Shown here piece by piece: positions 1 through 5,772 of a stretch of DNA of 10,247 bases. The notes under the pieces are model-generated. The model saw only the letters and a program-made list of their open reading frames with translations, was not told the DNA's origin and searched no databases. Numbering within the stretch: the first letter of the stretch is position 1; every line of letters begins with the position of its first letter. The position numbers were made by a program, and so were the translations under genes. This stretch comes from an uncultured Bacteroidota bacterium (GTDB lineage: Bacteria > Bacteroidota > Bacteroidia > NS11-12g > UBA955), in contig CAJBKH010000233.1 of assembly GCA_903953615.1 (NCBI GenBank), positions 1 to 10,247 of the forward strand, in the 5' to 3' direction.

Positions 1-856
1 CTATCGTAGGATAGGTGAATTGAAAGCCATTGTTCAACAAAGTTTCTGGATATACCCAGCGACTTTTTAAAACCAATTCTGTTTCTGTTTTTATAAAGCG
101 CGCACCGAGTTGCAATAACCATTTAGGCGCAGGTAAACCAATGGATACGTGCATGGCTTTTCGCAAAGCTTGCATCATGGTTTTGTTTTGAATCGCATGT
201 GGACTCACACAATTCACAGCACCATTGAGTTGTTCGTTTTGCATAATGAACACCAACATGTTTTTTAAATCTTCGATGTGCAACCAACTGAATAGTTGTT
301 GTCCATTGCCTTGCTGACCGCCCAAGCCAAATTTTACTAAATTTTTTAAAGGCACAAATGCACCGCCTGCATTGCCCAATACAATGGCGATGCGCAAAGC
401 CACTTGTCGTGTTTGCGGTAAATGAAAGGAGAAGAATTTCTCTTCCCAAGCCTTGGCCACACTCACCGAAAAGCCTTCGCCTATAATGCCTGTAGATTCT
501 GTATTGGCGCGTTCTTCTTCATGTCTATAAATAGTGGCAGTACTCGAATTCATCCAAACCTTAGGTGGATTTTTACAAGCTTTAATGGCCTCGCCCAATT
601 GTTTAGTAGTGTCTATCCGCGAGCTCAAAATTGCTGCTTTATTGGCTGCGTTATAACGGCAGTCGACAGATTTGCCCGCCATGTTAATTAAACACTCGGC
701 ACCTTCCAATGCATTAGCAATGCCTGTTGTATCGGTCCATTGGATATGCGGTGCTTGTCGGGAGATAATGAAGACTTCATAACCATTGGATTTAAAATAA
801 TGGGAGAGGTAGTCGCCAATAAAACCGGTGCCGCCTGCGATGATAATTTTTTTCAT
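1..856 (-). CDS. TIGR01777/DUF1731 family NAD(P)-binding epimerase-like protein, 3' end cut by window edge
   Basis: The ATG is at 856 and the reading frame stays open to base 1, giving 285 residues. Only about the last 10-20 residues should be missing, because the family is usually about 295-310 long. The protein is an atypical short-chain dehydrogenase/reductase. Residues 8-14 (GGTGFIG) form the Rossmann dinucleotide loop; residues 59-80 carry the family block MAGKSVDCRY followed by KAAILSSR; STATIYR is at 105-111 and FSWLHIEDL at 189-197. From about 230 to the end it matches the C-terminal DUF1731 domain (GLPAPKW at 240-246, then the NNGFQF...YPT ending at 275-284). The SDR active-site pattern YxxxK is not intact: Tyr110 is followed at +4 by Glu114. 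The substrate is unknown. Such proteins have often been labelled 'cell division inhibitor SulA', a name I would not use. It is the last visible gene of the operon, starting 12 bases after the preceding membrane gene. Confidence 0.93.
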   Translation of the reverse strand, partial: MKKIIIAGGTGFIGDYLSHYFKSNGYEVFIISRQAPHIQWTDTTGIANALEGAECLINMAGKSVDCRYNAANKAAILSSRIDTTKQLGEAIKACKNPPKVWMNSSTATIYRHEEERANTESTGIIGEGFSVSVAKAWEEKFFSFHLPQTRQVALRIAIVLGNAGGAFVPLKNLVKFGLGGQQGNGQQLFSWLHIEDLKNMLVFIMQNEQLNGAVNCVSPHAIQNKTMMQALRKAMHVSIGLPAPKWLLQLGARFIKTETELVLKSRWVYPETLLNNGFQFTYPTI

Positions 857-868
857 GGGTTTTGATTT

Positions 869-1228
869 TTAAACTTTCTTGACGGTGTACACAACATACA
901 AAAAGAAATGGGCCACAAGGTAAGAAATGATTAATATAAGGGCCAAATAAAATTGCAAATTTTCATTGTTATTTGAATAGATGAGTGTCATCAAAGCACC
1001 AATGAGAATAACAGCGAGAATGAGATAAACATATAACCAAGATTTTGTGGTAGGCTTGCCCAGAAATAGGATCATTGCAGTTAAAAATTGTAGAGGTCCA
1101 ACCACGAGTTCAATAATAGCCATGGCACGAATTGTATTGTATTCAAAGTTGTCGATGGCCGCGTAGATCAAAGCGATATTGGCCATTGCCATCAGTATGC
1201 TGTGTGCTGTAAAAGTGTTGCTGTTCAT
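869..1228 (-). CDS. small four-helix membrane protein, paralogue of its upstream neighbour
   Basis: The 119-residue protein has four hydrophobic stretches, at roughly 8-27, 35-56, 64-84 and 92-115, so it is very probably an inner-membrane protein without a cleaved signal. I do not recognise a named family. It is clearly paralogous to the product of 1225-1602: both have GPLQF (44-48 here, 43-47 there), YLILAVI (68-74 here, 67-73 there) and an AH-aromatic-F-hydrophobic-YV segment (106-112 here, 105-111 there), with a constant offset of one residue. Its ATG overlaps the neighbour's TGA as ATGA (1225-1228), which indicates translational coupling and joint production of the pair. No catalytic residues stand out; the loops are short. 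A role as a paired membrane complex is inference. Confidence 0.9.
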   Translation of the reverse strand: MNSNTFTAHSILMAMANIALIYAAIDNFEYNTIRAMAIIELVVGPLQFLTAMILFLGKPTTKSWLYVYLILAVILIGALMTLIYSNNNENLQFYLALILIISYLVAHFFLYVVYTVKKV

Positions 1229-1602
1229 GAGAATTGTTTGGTTATTTTTAAGCGACTTAAATCAAATAAAACATAGATGAAATAATGGGCCAAGGCAAAG
1301 GCGAAAAACATCATGCCAAGGTAAACAGATGCATGATAACTAAAGTGAAAATAATTTACATTAATTAGGAGTATGGCAATTGTGATTACTGCAAGTATAA
1401 GGTAAGTAAGATAATGTCGACTCCAGTTTTTTGCTCTGAAACACATGAGCAAAGCTGCACCAAATTGCAAGGGGCCAATAAAGAAATTAACCACGGTGAT
1501 GAGGTCTGTGCTTCTCACTGACAGGAAATCTGTCAGTGAGAAGATGAAGAATATATCAGCGATTGCTAATATTACAAATTCAAAATAGAGGACGGCTTTC
1601 AT
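1225..1602 (-). CDS. small four-helix membrane protein, first member of the GPLQF pair
   Basis: The 125-residue protein has four predicted membrane segments near 4-22, 35-55, 64-82 and 91-113, with a basic C-terminal tail. It shares GPLQF at 43-47, YLILAVI at 67-73 and AHYFIYV at 105-111 with the next gene, so the two arose by tandem duplication. The gene starts 11 bases after the previous membrane gene and ends in a four-base ATGA overlap with the following one. Codons about 20-31 are spanned by a perfect 14-bp inverted repeat (annotated separately), unusual inside a coding region. I know no characterised homologue and assign no function. Confidence 0.9.
   Translation of the reverse strand: MKAVLYFEFVILAIADIFFIFSLTDFLSVRSTDLITVVNFFIGPLQFGAALLMCFRAKNWSRHYLTYLILAVITIAILLINVNYFHFSYHASVYLGMMFFAFALAHYFIYVLFDLSRLKITKQFS
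1511..1543 (-). other. perfect 14-bp hairpin inside the coding region of the third membrane gene
   Basis: CTTCTCACTGACAG at 1511-1524 is followed by a five-base loop (1525-1529) and its exact complement CTGTCAGTGAGAAG at 1530-1543. In the mRNA this begins about 60 bases after the gene's ATG and encodes the stretch around FSLTDFLSVR. No U-tract follows on the minus strand, so it is not an intrinsic terminator. It could be an mRNA processing or stabilising structure, or a brake on translation. The structure is visible; the role is inference. Confidence 0.6.
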
Positions 1603-1613
1603 GGGTAAAAGTA

Positions 1614-2003
1614 TTAAACTGTTTTAACATTCATTTGTAAGGCGCGTTGTTCTTTTGATTTTCTTTTGCCTCTAAAGAACAAGTAAAGGTTTAAGAACAG
1701 CATAATGCCCAAGTAAATAGAGAAACCACCGATTTTAGCACTCAGCAATTCTATCATCGATTGATAGTTGTACATGGATTGGTTGAAGCGCAAAATGAGC
1801 AAGGCATAACCGATGTTTAAGAGGTAGAAGCCCACTTCGAAAAGCTTGTTCGTAGCATAGGCAATTTCTTCGCGGCCATTAAAAATGTCGAGCATAAAAA
1901 CCTTGCCGCTTTTAAATAAACTGCGCGCTACCGATAAGGTTAAAAAGATAGCTACTGGTAAGTAAATAATGTAAGCGATGATGATGATTTTTTGATTGTC
2001 CAT
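1614..2003 (-). CDS. small three-helix membrane protein, second member of the VGxYLLNxGYA pair
   Basis: The 129-residue protein has three hydrophobic segments at about 5-27, 57-73 and 91-111 and a strongly basic tail (RGKRKSKEQR at 111-120), which by the positive-inside rule would face the cytoplasm. It shares VG[FY]YLLN[IL]GYA (57-67 here, 55-65 in the neighbour) and LGxMxFxN (98-105 here, 96-103 there) with the upstream gene, always offset by two residues, so the pair is a tandem duplication. It lies 26 bases after that gene and 11 bases before the next. From memory, unnamed membrane proteins with a similar core occur in other bacterial phyla, but I cannot name a family or function. Confidence 0.9.
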   Translation of the reverse strand: MDNQKIIIIAYIIYLPVAIFLTLSVARSLFKSGKVFMLDIFNGREEIAYATNKLFEVGFYLLNIGYALLILRFNQSMYNYQSMIELLSAKIGGFSIYLGIMLFLNLYLFFRGKRKSKEQRALQMNVKTV

Positions 2004-2029
2004 AATGATAAAATTTAAAGGATGAATAA

Positions 2030-2413
2030 TTAATTGTTAGTATGGTTCATGTTTTTAGTTTGCGTGCGGTTGATGCGTTGTGCAATGAGGTAGGTCATTA
2101 GCATGTTGTTAAAATGCATTACACCTAGCAGTAAAATAATCTGACCGAGTTTGGTGCCTATGGTTTCGGTGAGTACAATCCAGTTGTCGATGTTTGGCCA
2201 AAAACTTAAAGTAATGGCAGCATAGCCCAGGTTCAATAAATAATAGCCAACGAGTAAGAGTGAGTTGATGGCTTTTACGATTTCAGGATGGTCATTAATA
2301 ATGCGGGCCAAATAGTGCTCGCCATTGGTATAACACACTTTACCAATATGAATGGTAATGTAGAAAGTGATTGGTAGATACACCAGGTAGCCGATAATAT
2401 TATAGTTAATCAT
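2030..2413 (-). CDS. small three-helix membrane protein, first member of the VGxYLLNxGYA pair
   Basis: The 127-residue protein has predicted membrane segments near 5-27, 54-71 and 90-110, and a polar Asn- and Thr-rich C-terminus after about 111. Residues 55-65 (VGYYLLNLGYA) and 96-103 (LGVMHFNN) are shared with the product of 1614-2003, as is the N-terminal YLxYLP pattern. A His100-Phe-Asn-Asn cluster lies inside the third helix; the paralogue has Leu-Phe-Leu-Asn there. It is the first structural gene after the regulator, 52 bases downstream of its stop codon. That gap holds an operator-like palindrome ending 16 bases before this ATG. No upstream Shine-Dalgarno sequence is visible. The function is unknown. 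Confidence 0.9.
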   Translation of the reverse strand: MINYNIIGYLVYLPITFYITIHIGKVCYTNGEHYLARIINDHPEIVKAINSLLLVGYYLLNLGYAAITLSFWPNIDNWIVLTETIGTKLGQIILLLGVMHFNNMLMTYLIAQRINRTQTKNMNHTNN

Positions 2414-2429
2414 ATTTAATATTCTGTAC

Positions 2430-2447
2430 TTTCAGTAATTATTGAAA
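2430..2447 (-). promoter_or_regulatory. candidate GbsR-type operator, site 2
   Basis: TTTCAGTAATTATTGAAA is an 18-bp palindrome with one mismatched pair. Its reverse complement matches the site over the regulator's own promoter (3004-3021) at 16 of 18 positions. It lies between the regulator and the first membrane gene. Only a weak -7-like sequence (TATGTTTC, 2451-2444) overlaps it and I see no good -33 partner. It could control an internal promoter or block elongation. Binding by the adjacent regulator is inference. Confidence 0.5.
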
Positions 2448-2465
2448 CATAGGTAGCAAATTTTT

Positions 2466-2975
2466 TTACTTCACGAGTTTCATTAAGGTTTTGTAGAACC
2501 AGTTCTCATCCGATTTAATGAACTTGTCGACAATAGAATTGGCTTTATTGGTAAACTTACTCAACTCATCAATGGTATCTGAAAAGGCGGCTATCTCTGC
2601 TTTATTTTTACCAGTGATGTTTTCTTTTTTCAAATCATTCACCACTTGTAAAACAGGCTCTATTTCTCTTTTTCTTCTTTCGTAGGTAATCTTTCTGGCC
2701 ACTTCCCACATGTCCTTGCCAGCAAAGAAATACTCTTTTCTATCGCCTGGTCTGATTTCTTTGGTTACCAAACCCCAGTCCATCAAGGACCTTAAATTCA
2801 TGTTGGCATTGCCTCTGCTAATGTTCAATTGTTCCATCACATCTTCAGCAGACAATGGCTCTGCAGATACCAACAACAAGGCGTGAATCTGGGACATCGT
2901 GCGGTTAATTCCCCACTGAGAACCCAAGGTTCCCCATGATTGAATAAACTTGTTTTTTGCTTCTTCCAGATTCAT
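2466..2975 (-). CDS. GbsR/MarR-family winged helix transcriptional regulator
   Basis: The 169-residue protein matches the GbsR-like branch of the MarR superfamily (COG1510 type). An N-terminal helix with WGTLGSQWG (14-22) precedes a winged helix-turn-helix: LSAEDVMEQLNISRGNANMN at 41-60 covers the turn and recognition helix, followed by LRSLMDWGLV (61-70) and a wing with RPGDRKEYF (75-83). The rest (about 90-169) is helical and charged, as expected for a dimerisation region. Known GbsR-type proteins are usually repressors; the best studied senses choline in Bacillus, but nothing here shows the ligand. The gene heads the six-gene operon. Its promoter's -33 element is covered by an 18-bp palindrome with a near-copy just downstream of the gene, suggesting autoregulation. 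The start is supported by the -7 box ending four bases upstream of the ATG. Confidence 0.92.
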   Translation of the reverse strand: MNLEEAKNKFIQSWGTLGSQWGINRTMSQIHALLLVSAEPLSAEDVMEQLNISRGNANMNLRSLMDWGLVTKEIRPGDRKEYFFAGKDMWEVARKITYERRKREIEPVLQVVNDLKKENITGKNKAEIAAFSDTIDELSKFTNKANSIVDKFIKSDENWFYKTLMKLVK

Positions 2976-2979
2976 GGTA

Positions 2980-3009
2980 CAAACGTAAAATATATTTTTA
3001 AACTTTCAA
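2980..3009 (-). promoter_or_regulatory. Bacteroidota-type promoter of the regulator operon
   Basis: On the minus strand the -7 box TACGTTTG (2987-2980) matches TAnnTTTG, and TTG (3009-3007) lies 19 bases upstream as the -33 element. The box ends only four bases before the ATG at 2975, so the transcript is predicted to be leaderless or nearly so. The -33 element falls inside the palindrome at 3004-3021, so a bound repressor should block RNA polymerase. Confidence 0.6.
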
Positions 3010-3021
3010 TACTTTCTGAAA
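3004..3021 (-). promoter_or_regulatory. candidate GbsR-type operator, site 1, over the -33 element
   Basis: TTTCAATACTTTCTGAAA is an imperfect 18-bp palindrome with arms TTTCA and TGAAA. It differs at only two positions from the reverse complement of the palindrome at 2430-2447. The shared consensus is TTTCAATAnTTnCTGAAA. Its position on the promoter of the regulator gene fits negative autoregulation. Confidence 0.55.
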
Positions 3022-3105
3022 CTTAATTCTATAAAATTGTATTAAACGGCAGAAAATGAAGTGTTTAAATTTTTTGAGTAGGAGAGAAGTTGAAAAAAAT
3101 GGAAC

Positions 3106-3138
3106 AAAAAAAAGGTGCAATGTTTCAATTGCACCTTT
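3106..3138 (-). terminator. intrinsic terminator after eno
   Basis: An 11-bp perfect stem (3128-3138 paired with 3111-3121) with a six-base loop is followed, on the minus strand, by an uninterrupted run of eight T (bases 3113-3106). It lies 20 bases beyond the eno stop codon and separates the carA-eno unit from the downstream regulator operon on the same strand. Confidence 0.9.
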
Positions 3139-3157
3139 CCATTATTTTGAATTTTCT

Positions 3158-4447
3158 TTATTTAATGTACTTGAAAGTCTTGCCAGAGAATTGTGCATTG
3201 GCACCCAACTCTTCTTCGATTCTCAATAACTGATTATACTTTGCCATTCTATCAGAACGTGAAGCAGAACCAGTTTTAATCTGACCGCTGTTCATGGCCA
3301 CAGCAATATCCGCAATGGTGCTATCTTCGGTCTCGCCACTTCTGTGACTGATAATGTTGGTATAGCCATTTCTCGTAGCAAGGTTTATAGCATCGATGGT
3401 TTCTGTTAATGAACCAATTTGATTCACTTTCACCAAAATACTATTGCCTATGCCTTCGGTGATACCGCGTTGTAATCTGTTCACATTGGTTACGAATAAA
3501 TCATCGCCTACCAATTGTACTTTATCGCCAATGGCTTGGGTTAATTTTTTCCAGCTATCCCAATCGTCTTCAGCACAACCATCTTCAATTGAAATAATAG
3601 GGTATTTGCTGGTCCATGTTTTCCAATAGTCTACCATCTCGTCACCAGTCAACTGGCGCTTATCAGATTTTTTGAAAACATACAAACCTTTTTCAGCATC
3701 CCATAATTCACTTACTGCTGCATCCATTGCAATGTAAACATCTTCACCTGGTTTGAAGCCCGCTTTTTCAATGGCCATCAATACAGTTTCAATCGCTTCT
3801 TCGTTCGATTGAATATTAGGCGAAAATCCACCTTCATCACCCACGTTGGTGCTATAGCCTTTGCTTTTCAATACTGCTTTTAACTCATGGAAAATTTGCA
3901 CACCCATGCGCAACGATTCGCTGAACGTATCGGCTTTAACAGGCATTACCATAAACTCTTGAAAGTCGATGGCATTGTCGGCATGAGCACCACCGTTCAA
4001 AATATTCATCATTGGCAATGGCAATGTATTCGCATTTACACCACCTAAGTAGCGGTATAAACTCTGACCGCTTTCTTGCGCTGCTGCTTTGGCAATGGCC
4101 AAAGAAACGGCAAGTATGGCATTCGCACCTAAATTCGATTTATTGGGAGTGCCATCTAAATCAATCATCAAACGGTCGATCATGTTTTGTTCAAACACAT
4201 CGCAACCGATTAATTCAGGTAATATAATTTCGTTCACATTGGCTACGGCTTTCAAAACACCTTTGCCCATGTAAATACTTTTATCGTTGTCTCTTAATTC
4301 AGCGGCTTCGTGTATACCAGTACTGGCGCCACTTGGCACTGCTGCTCTTCCTAAGAATCCATTTTCTGTAATGACATCTACCTCAACTGTTGGGTTTCCT
4401 CTTGAATCGAGTATCTGTCTAGCTTTTAAATCTGCAATTAAACTCAT
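3158..4447 (-). CDS. eno: enolase (phosphopyruvate hydratase)
   Basis: The enzyme interconverts 2-phosphoglycerate and phosphoenolpyruvate in glycolysis and gluconeogenesis, in the cytoplasm, with magnesium. The 429 residues are the usual full length. The N-terminal capping domain begins with ARQILDSRGNPT (9-20) and has the flexible SGAST loop (39-43). In the barrel I see GGAHADN (152-158), Glu164 in QEFM, Glu205 in GDEGGFSP, the metal ligands Asp242, Glu288 (SIEDG) and Asp315 (GDDLF), catalytic Lys340 (LVKVNQIGS), SHRSGETED (367-375) and Lys391 in IKTGSASRSDR. All key residues are present. The gene begins 37 bases after the carA stop; no TAnnTTTG box is seen in that gap, so co-transcription with carA is likely. 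A hairpin terminator follows the gene. Confidence 0.99.
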   Translation of the reverse strand: MSLIADLKARQILDSRGNPTVEVDVITENGFLGRAAVPSGASTGIHEAAELRDNDKSIYMGKGVLKAVANVNEIILPELIGCDVFEQNMIDRLMIDLDGTPNKSNLGANAILAVSLAIAKAAAQESGQSLYRYLGGVNANTLPLPMMNILNGGAHADNAIDFQEFMVMPVKADTFSESLRMGVQIFHELKAVLKSKGYSTNVGDEGGFSPNIQSNEEAIETVLMAIEKAGFKPGEDVYIAMDAAVSELWDAEKGLYVFKKSDKRQLTGDEMVDYWKTWTSKYPIISIEDGCAEDDWDSWKKLTQAIGDKVQLVGDDLFVTNVNRLQRGITEGIGNSILVKVNQIGSLTETIDAINLATRNGYTNIISHRSGETEDSTIADIAVAMNSGQIKTGSASRSDRMAKYNQLLRIEEELGANAQFSGKTFKYIK

Positions 4448-4484
4448 CTTTTTGTTATTAGTTATTAAGTTATTTGTTAATAGG

Positions 4485-5567
4485 TTATGCTTTCATTGAC
4501 TGAAAGAATTCATCGAATAAGTATCTAGAGTCGTGCGGCCCTGGAGAAGACTCAGGGTGGTATTGCACACTGAATGCTTTCTTGCCTTTAACGCGGATAC
4601 CTTCAATGGTTTCGTCATTTAAATTGATATGGGTAATTTCAATTTTATCATTCGGTTCGTTCTTTAAAGCGAAGCCATGGTTTTGGGTGGTAATTTCACA
4701 ATGACCGGTCGCTATGTTTTTAACTGGGTGGTTCAAACCTCTATGACCATTGTGCATTTTGAAAGTGTTCATGCCATTGGCTCTTCCCAATAATTGGTTG
4801 CCTAAGCAGATACCGAACAAAGGCATATTGTTGTCCATTAATGCTTTTACTGTTTCAACTGCATAATCCATGGCTGAAGGGTCGCCAGGTCCGTTAGAAA
4901 TTAAAACGCCATCTGGTTTCCAATCCATGATTTGTTTCGCTGTTGCATGTGCGTTAAATACACCACACAAAGCATTGCGATCGTTCAAACATTGTAGCAT
5001 GGTTCTTTTAACACCAAAGTCGAGTACCGCTACTTTGTATTCACTTAAGTCGGAACCAGTGGTATAAAAATCTTTTGTAGTTACTTGCGAAGAAAGCTCT
5101 AAGCCATCCATATCAGGCGCTGCATCTAAGATTGATTTTAATTGTGCTAAATCGGTGATCTCACTGCTTATGATACCGTTCATGGCACCCTTGTTTCTAA
5201 CATGGCGAACCAGTTGACGGGTGTCTATGTTTTGTATGCCAACTACTTGGTTATTTACAAAATAATCATCGATCGAAGAGGTGGCCATTTTTCTTGATTG
5301 GTGGTGCGCAAACGTGCTACATACCAAACCAGAAATTTTAATGCCGCCCGATTCAACTTCAGTTAAATTGGTGCCGTAGTTGCCAATGTGAACATTGGTT
5401 TGAACTAAGATTTGTCCGAAATAGGAGGGATCAGTGAAAACTTCTTGATAACCGGTCATTCCGGTATTAAAACAAATTTCGCCAGTGGTAGTGCCAATTT
5501 TGCCTATTGCTGTGCCTATGAAATGCGTGCCATCTTTTAAAAGCAGAACCGCTTGTGTTGTACTCAT
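4485..5567 (-). CDS. carA: carbamoyl-phosphate synthase small (glutaminase) subunit
   Basis: CarA hydrolyses glutamine and passes ammonia to the CarB synthetase, making carbamoyl phosphate for pyrimidines and arginine. With the start at 5567 it has 360 residues, a normal length. The N-terminal CarA domain (1 to about 160) includes GEICFNTGMTGYQE (29-42) and DPSYFGQ (46-52). The class I glutamine amidotransferase domain follows, with SNGPGDP (224-230), nucleophile Cys254 in GICLGNQ, and His337/Glu339 in YHPESSPGP. The position after CLG is Asn257, where the common motif has His. An in-frame ATG at 5609 would add 14 residues, but it lies upstream of a good promoter whose -7 box is at 5582-5575, so 5567 is preferred. 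carB is not in the window. Confidence 0.98.
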   Translation of the reverse strand: MSTTQAVLLLKDGTHFIGTAIGKIGTTTGEICFNTGMTGYQEVFTDPSYFGQILVQTNVHIGNYGTNLTEVESGGIKISGLVCSTFAHHQSRKMATSSIDDYFVNNQVVGIQNIDTRQLVRHVRNKGAMNGIISSEITDLAQLKSILDAAPDMDGLELSSQVTTKDFYTTGSDLSEYKVAVLDFGVKRTMLQCLNDRNALCGVFNAHATAKQIMDWKPDGVLISNGPGDPSAMDYAVETVKALMDNNMPLFGICLGNQLLGRANGMNTFKMHNGHRGLNHPVKNIATGHCEITTQNHGFALKNEPNDKIEITHINLNDETIEGIRVKGKKAFSVQYHPESSPGPHDSRYLFDEFFQSMKA

Positions 5568-5574
5568 TAAAGTG

Positions 5575-5606
5575 CAAAAGTAAACTTGTTGGGCCGATTG
5601 ACAAAA
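5575..5606 (-). promoter_or_regulatory. Bacteroidota-type promoter of carA-eno
   Basis: On the minus strand, TTTTG (5606-5602), 19 bases, then TACTTTTG (5582-5575) match the TTG-N19-TAnnTTTG consensus, with the same spacing as the promoter at 2980-3009. Only seven bases separate the -7 box from the ATG at 5567, giving a very short leader. This leaves no room for an attenuator or riboswitch in the carA leader. Confidence 0.65.
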
Positions 5607-5732
5607 CACAATTTAGTAACAAGTCATTGAATTGGTGCTTAAGGCTTGTTATTGTTGAAGTTTGGCATCCTAAATAAAATTTTTATTCCCAAATATTTCA
5701 GCGAATTAAGTCGCATTTTGAAAAGTAAATCG

Positions 5733-5761
5733 TTTAGCACCCTTTTTTTTCAATAGTTTTG
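5733..5761 (+). promoter_or_regulatory. probable promoter of the carotenoid desaturase gene
   Basis: TAGTTTTG at 5754-5761 matches the TAnnTTTG -7 box and ends 11 bases before the ATG at 5773. The -33 element is weaker: TTTAG at 5733-5737, about 17 bases upstream, is the closest candidate. In the 205 bases between the divergent carA and desaturase genes I see no other convincing element besides the two promoters and an AT-rich stretch at about 5670-5700. Confidence 0.45.
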
Positions 5762-5772
5762 AACTCAAATTT

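Noticed and set aside
123..691. Open frames on both strands (123-449 minus, 422-691 plus) within the first gene
   Set aside because: They overlap the TIGR01777-family frame, which has clear motifs throughout; their translations look like shadow peptides without any recognisable domain.
4490..4506. CTTTCA-TTGAC-TGAAAG palindrome at the end of carA, resembling the proposed GbsR operator
   Set aside because: The arms are similar but the spacer is five bases instead of eight, and the sequence encodes the C-terminal FQSMKA of CarA, so it is probably coincidence.
3444..5067. Plus-strand open frames opposite eno and carA
   Set aside because: They are antisense to two full-length conserved enzymes and show no domain; they arise from the complement of conserved codons.
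5617..5651. TAACAAG/CTTGTTA inverted repeat in the carA-desaturase intergenic region
   Set aside because: Only 7 bp with a 21-base loop in AT-rich DNA; too weak to call a regulatory site.
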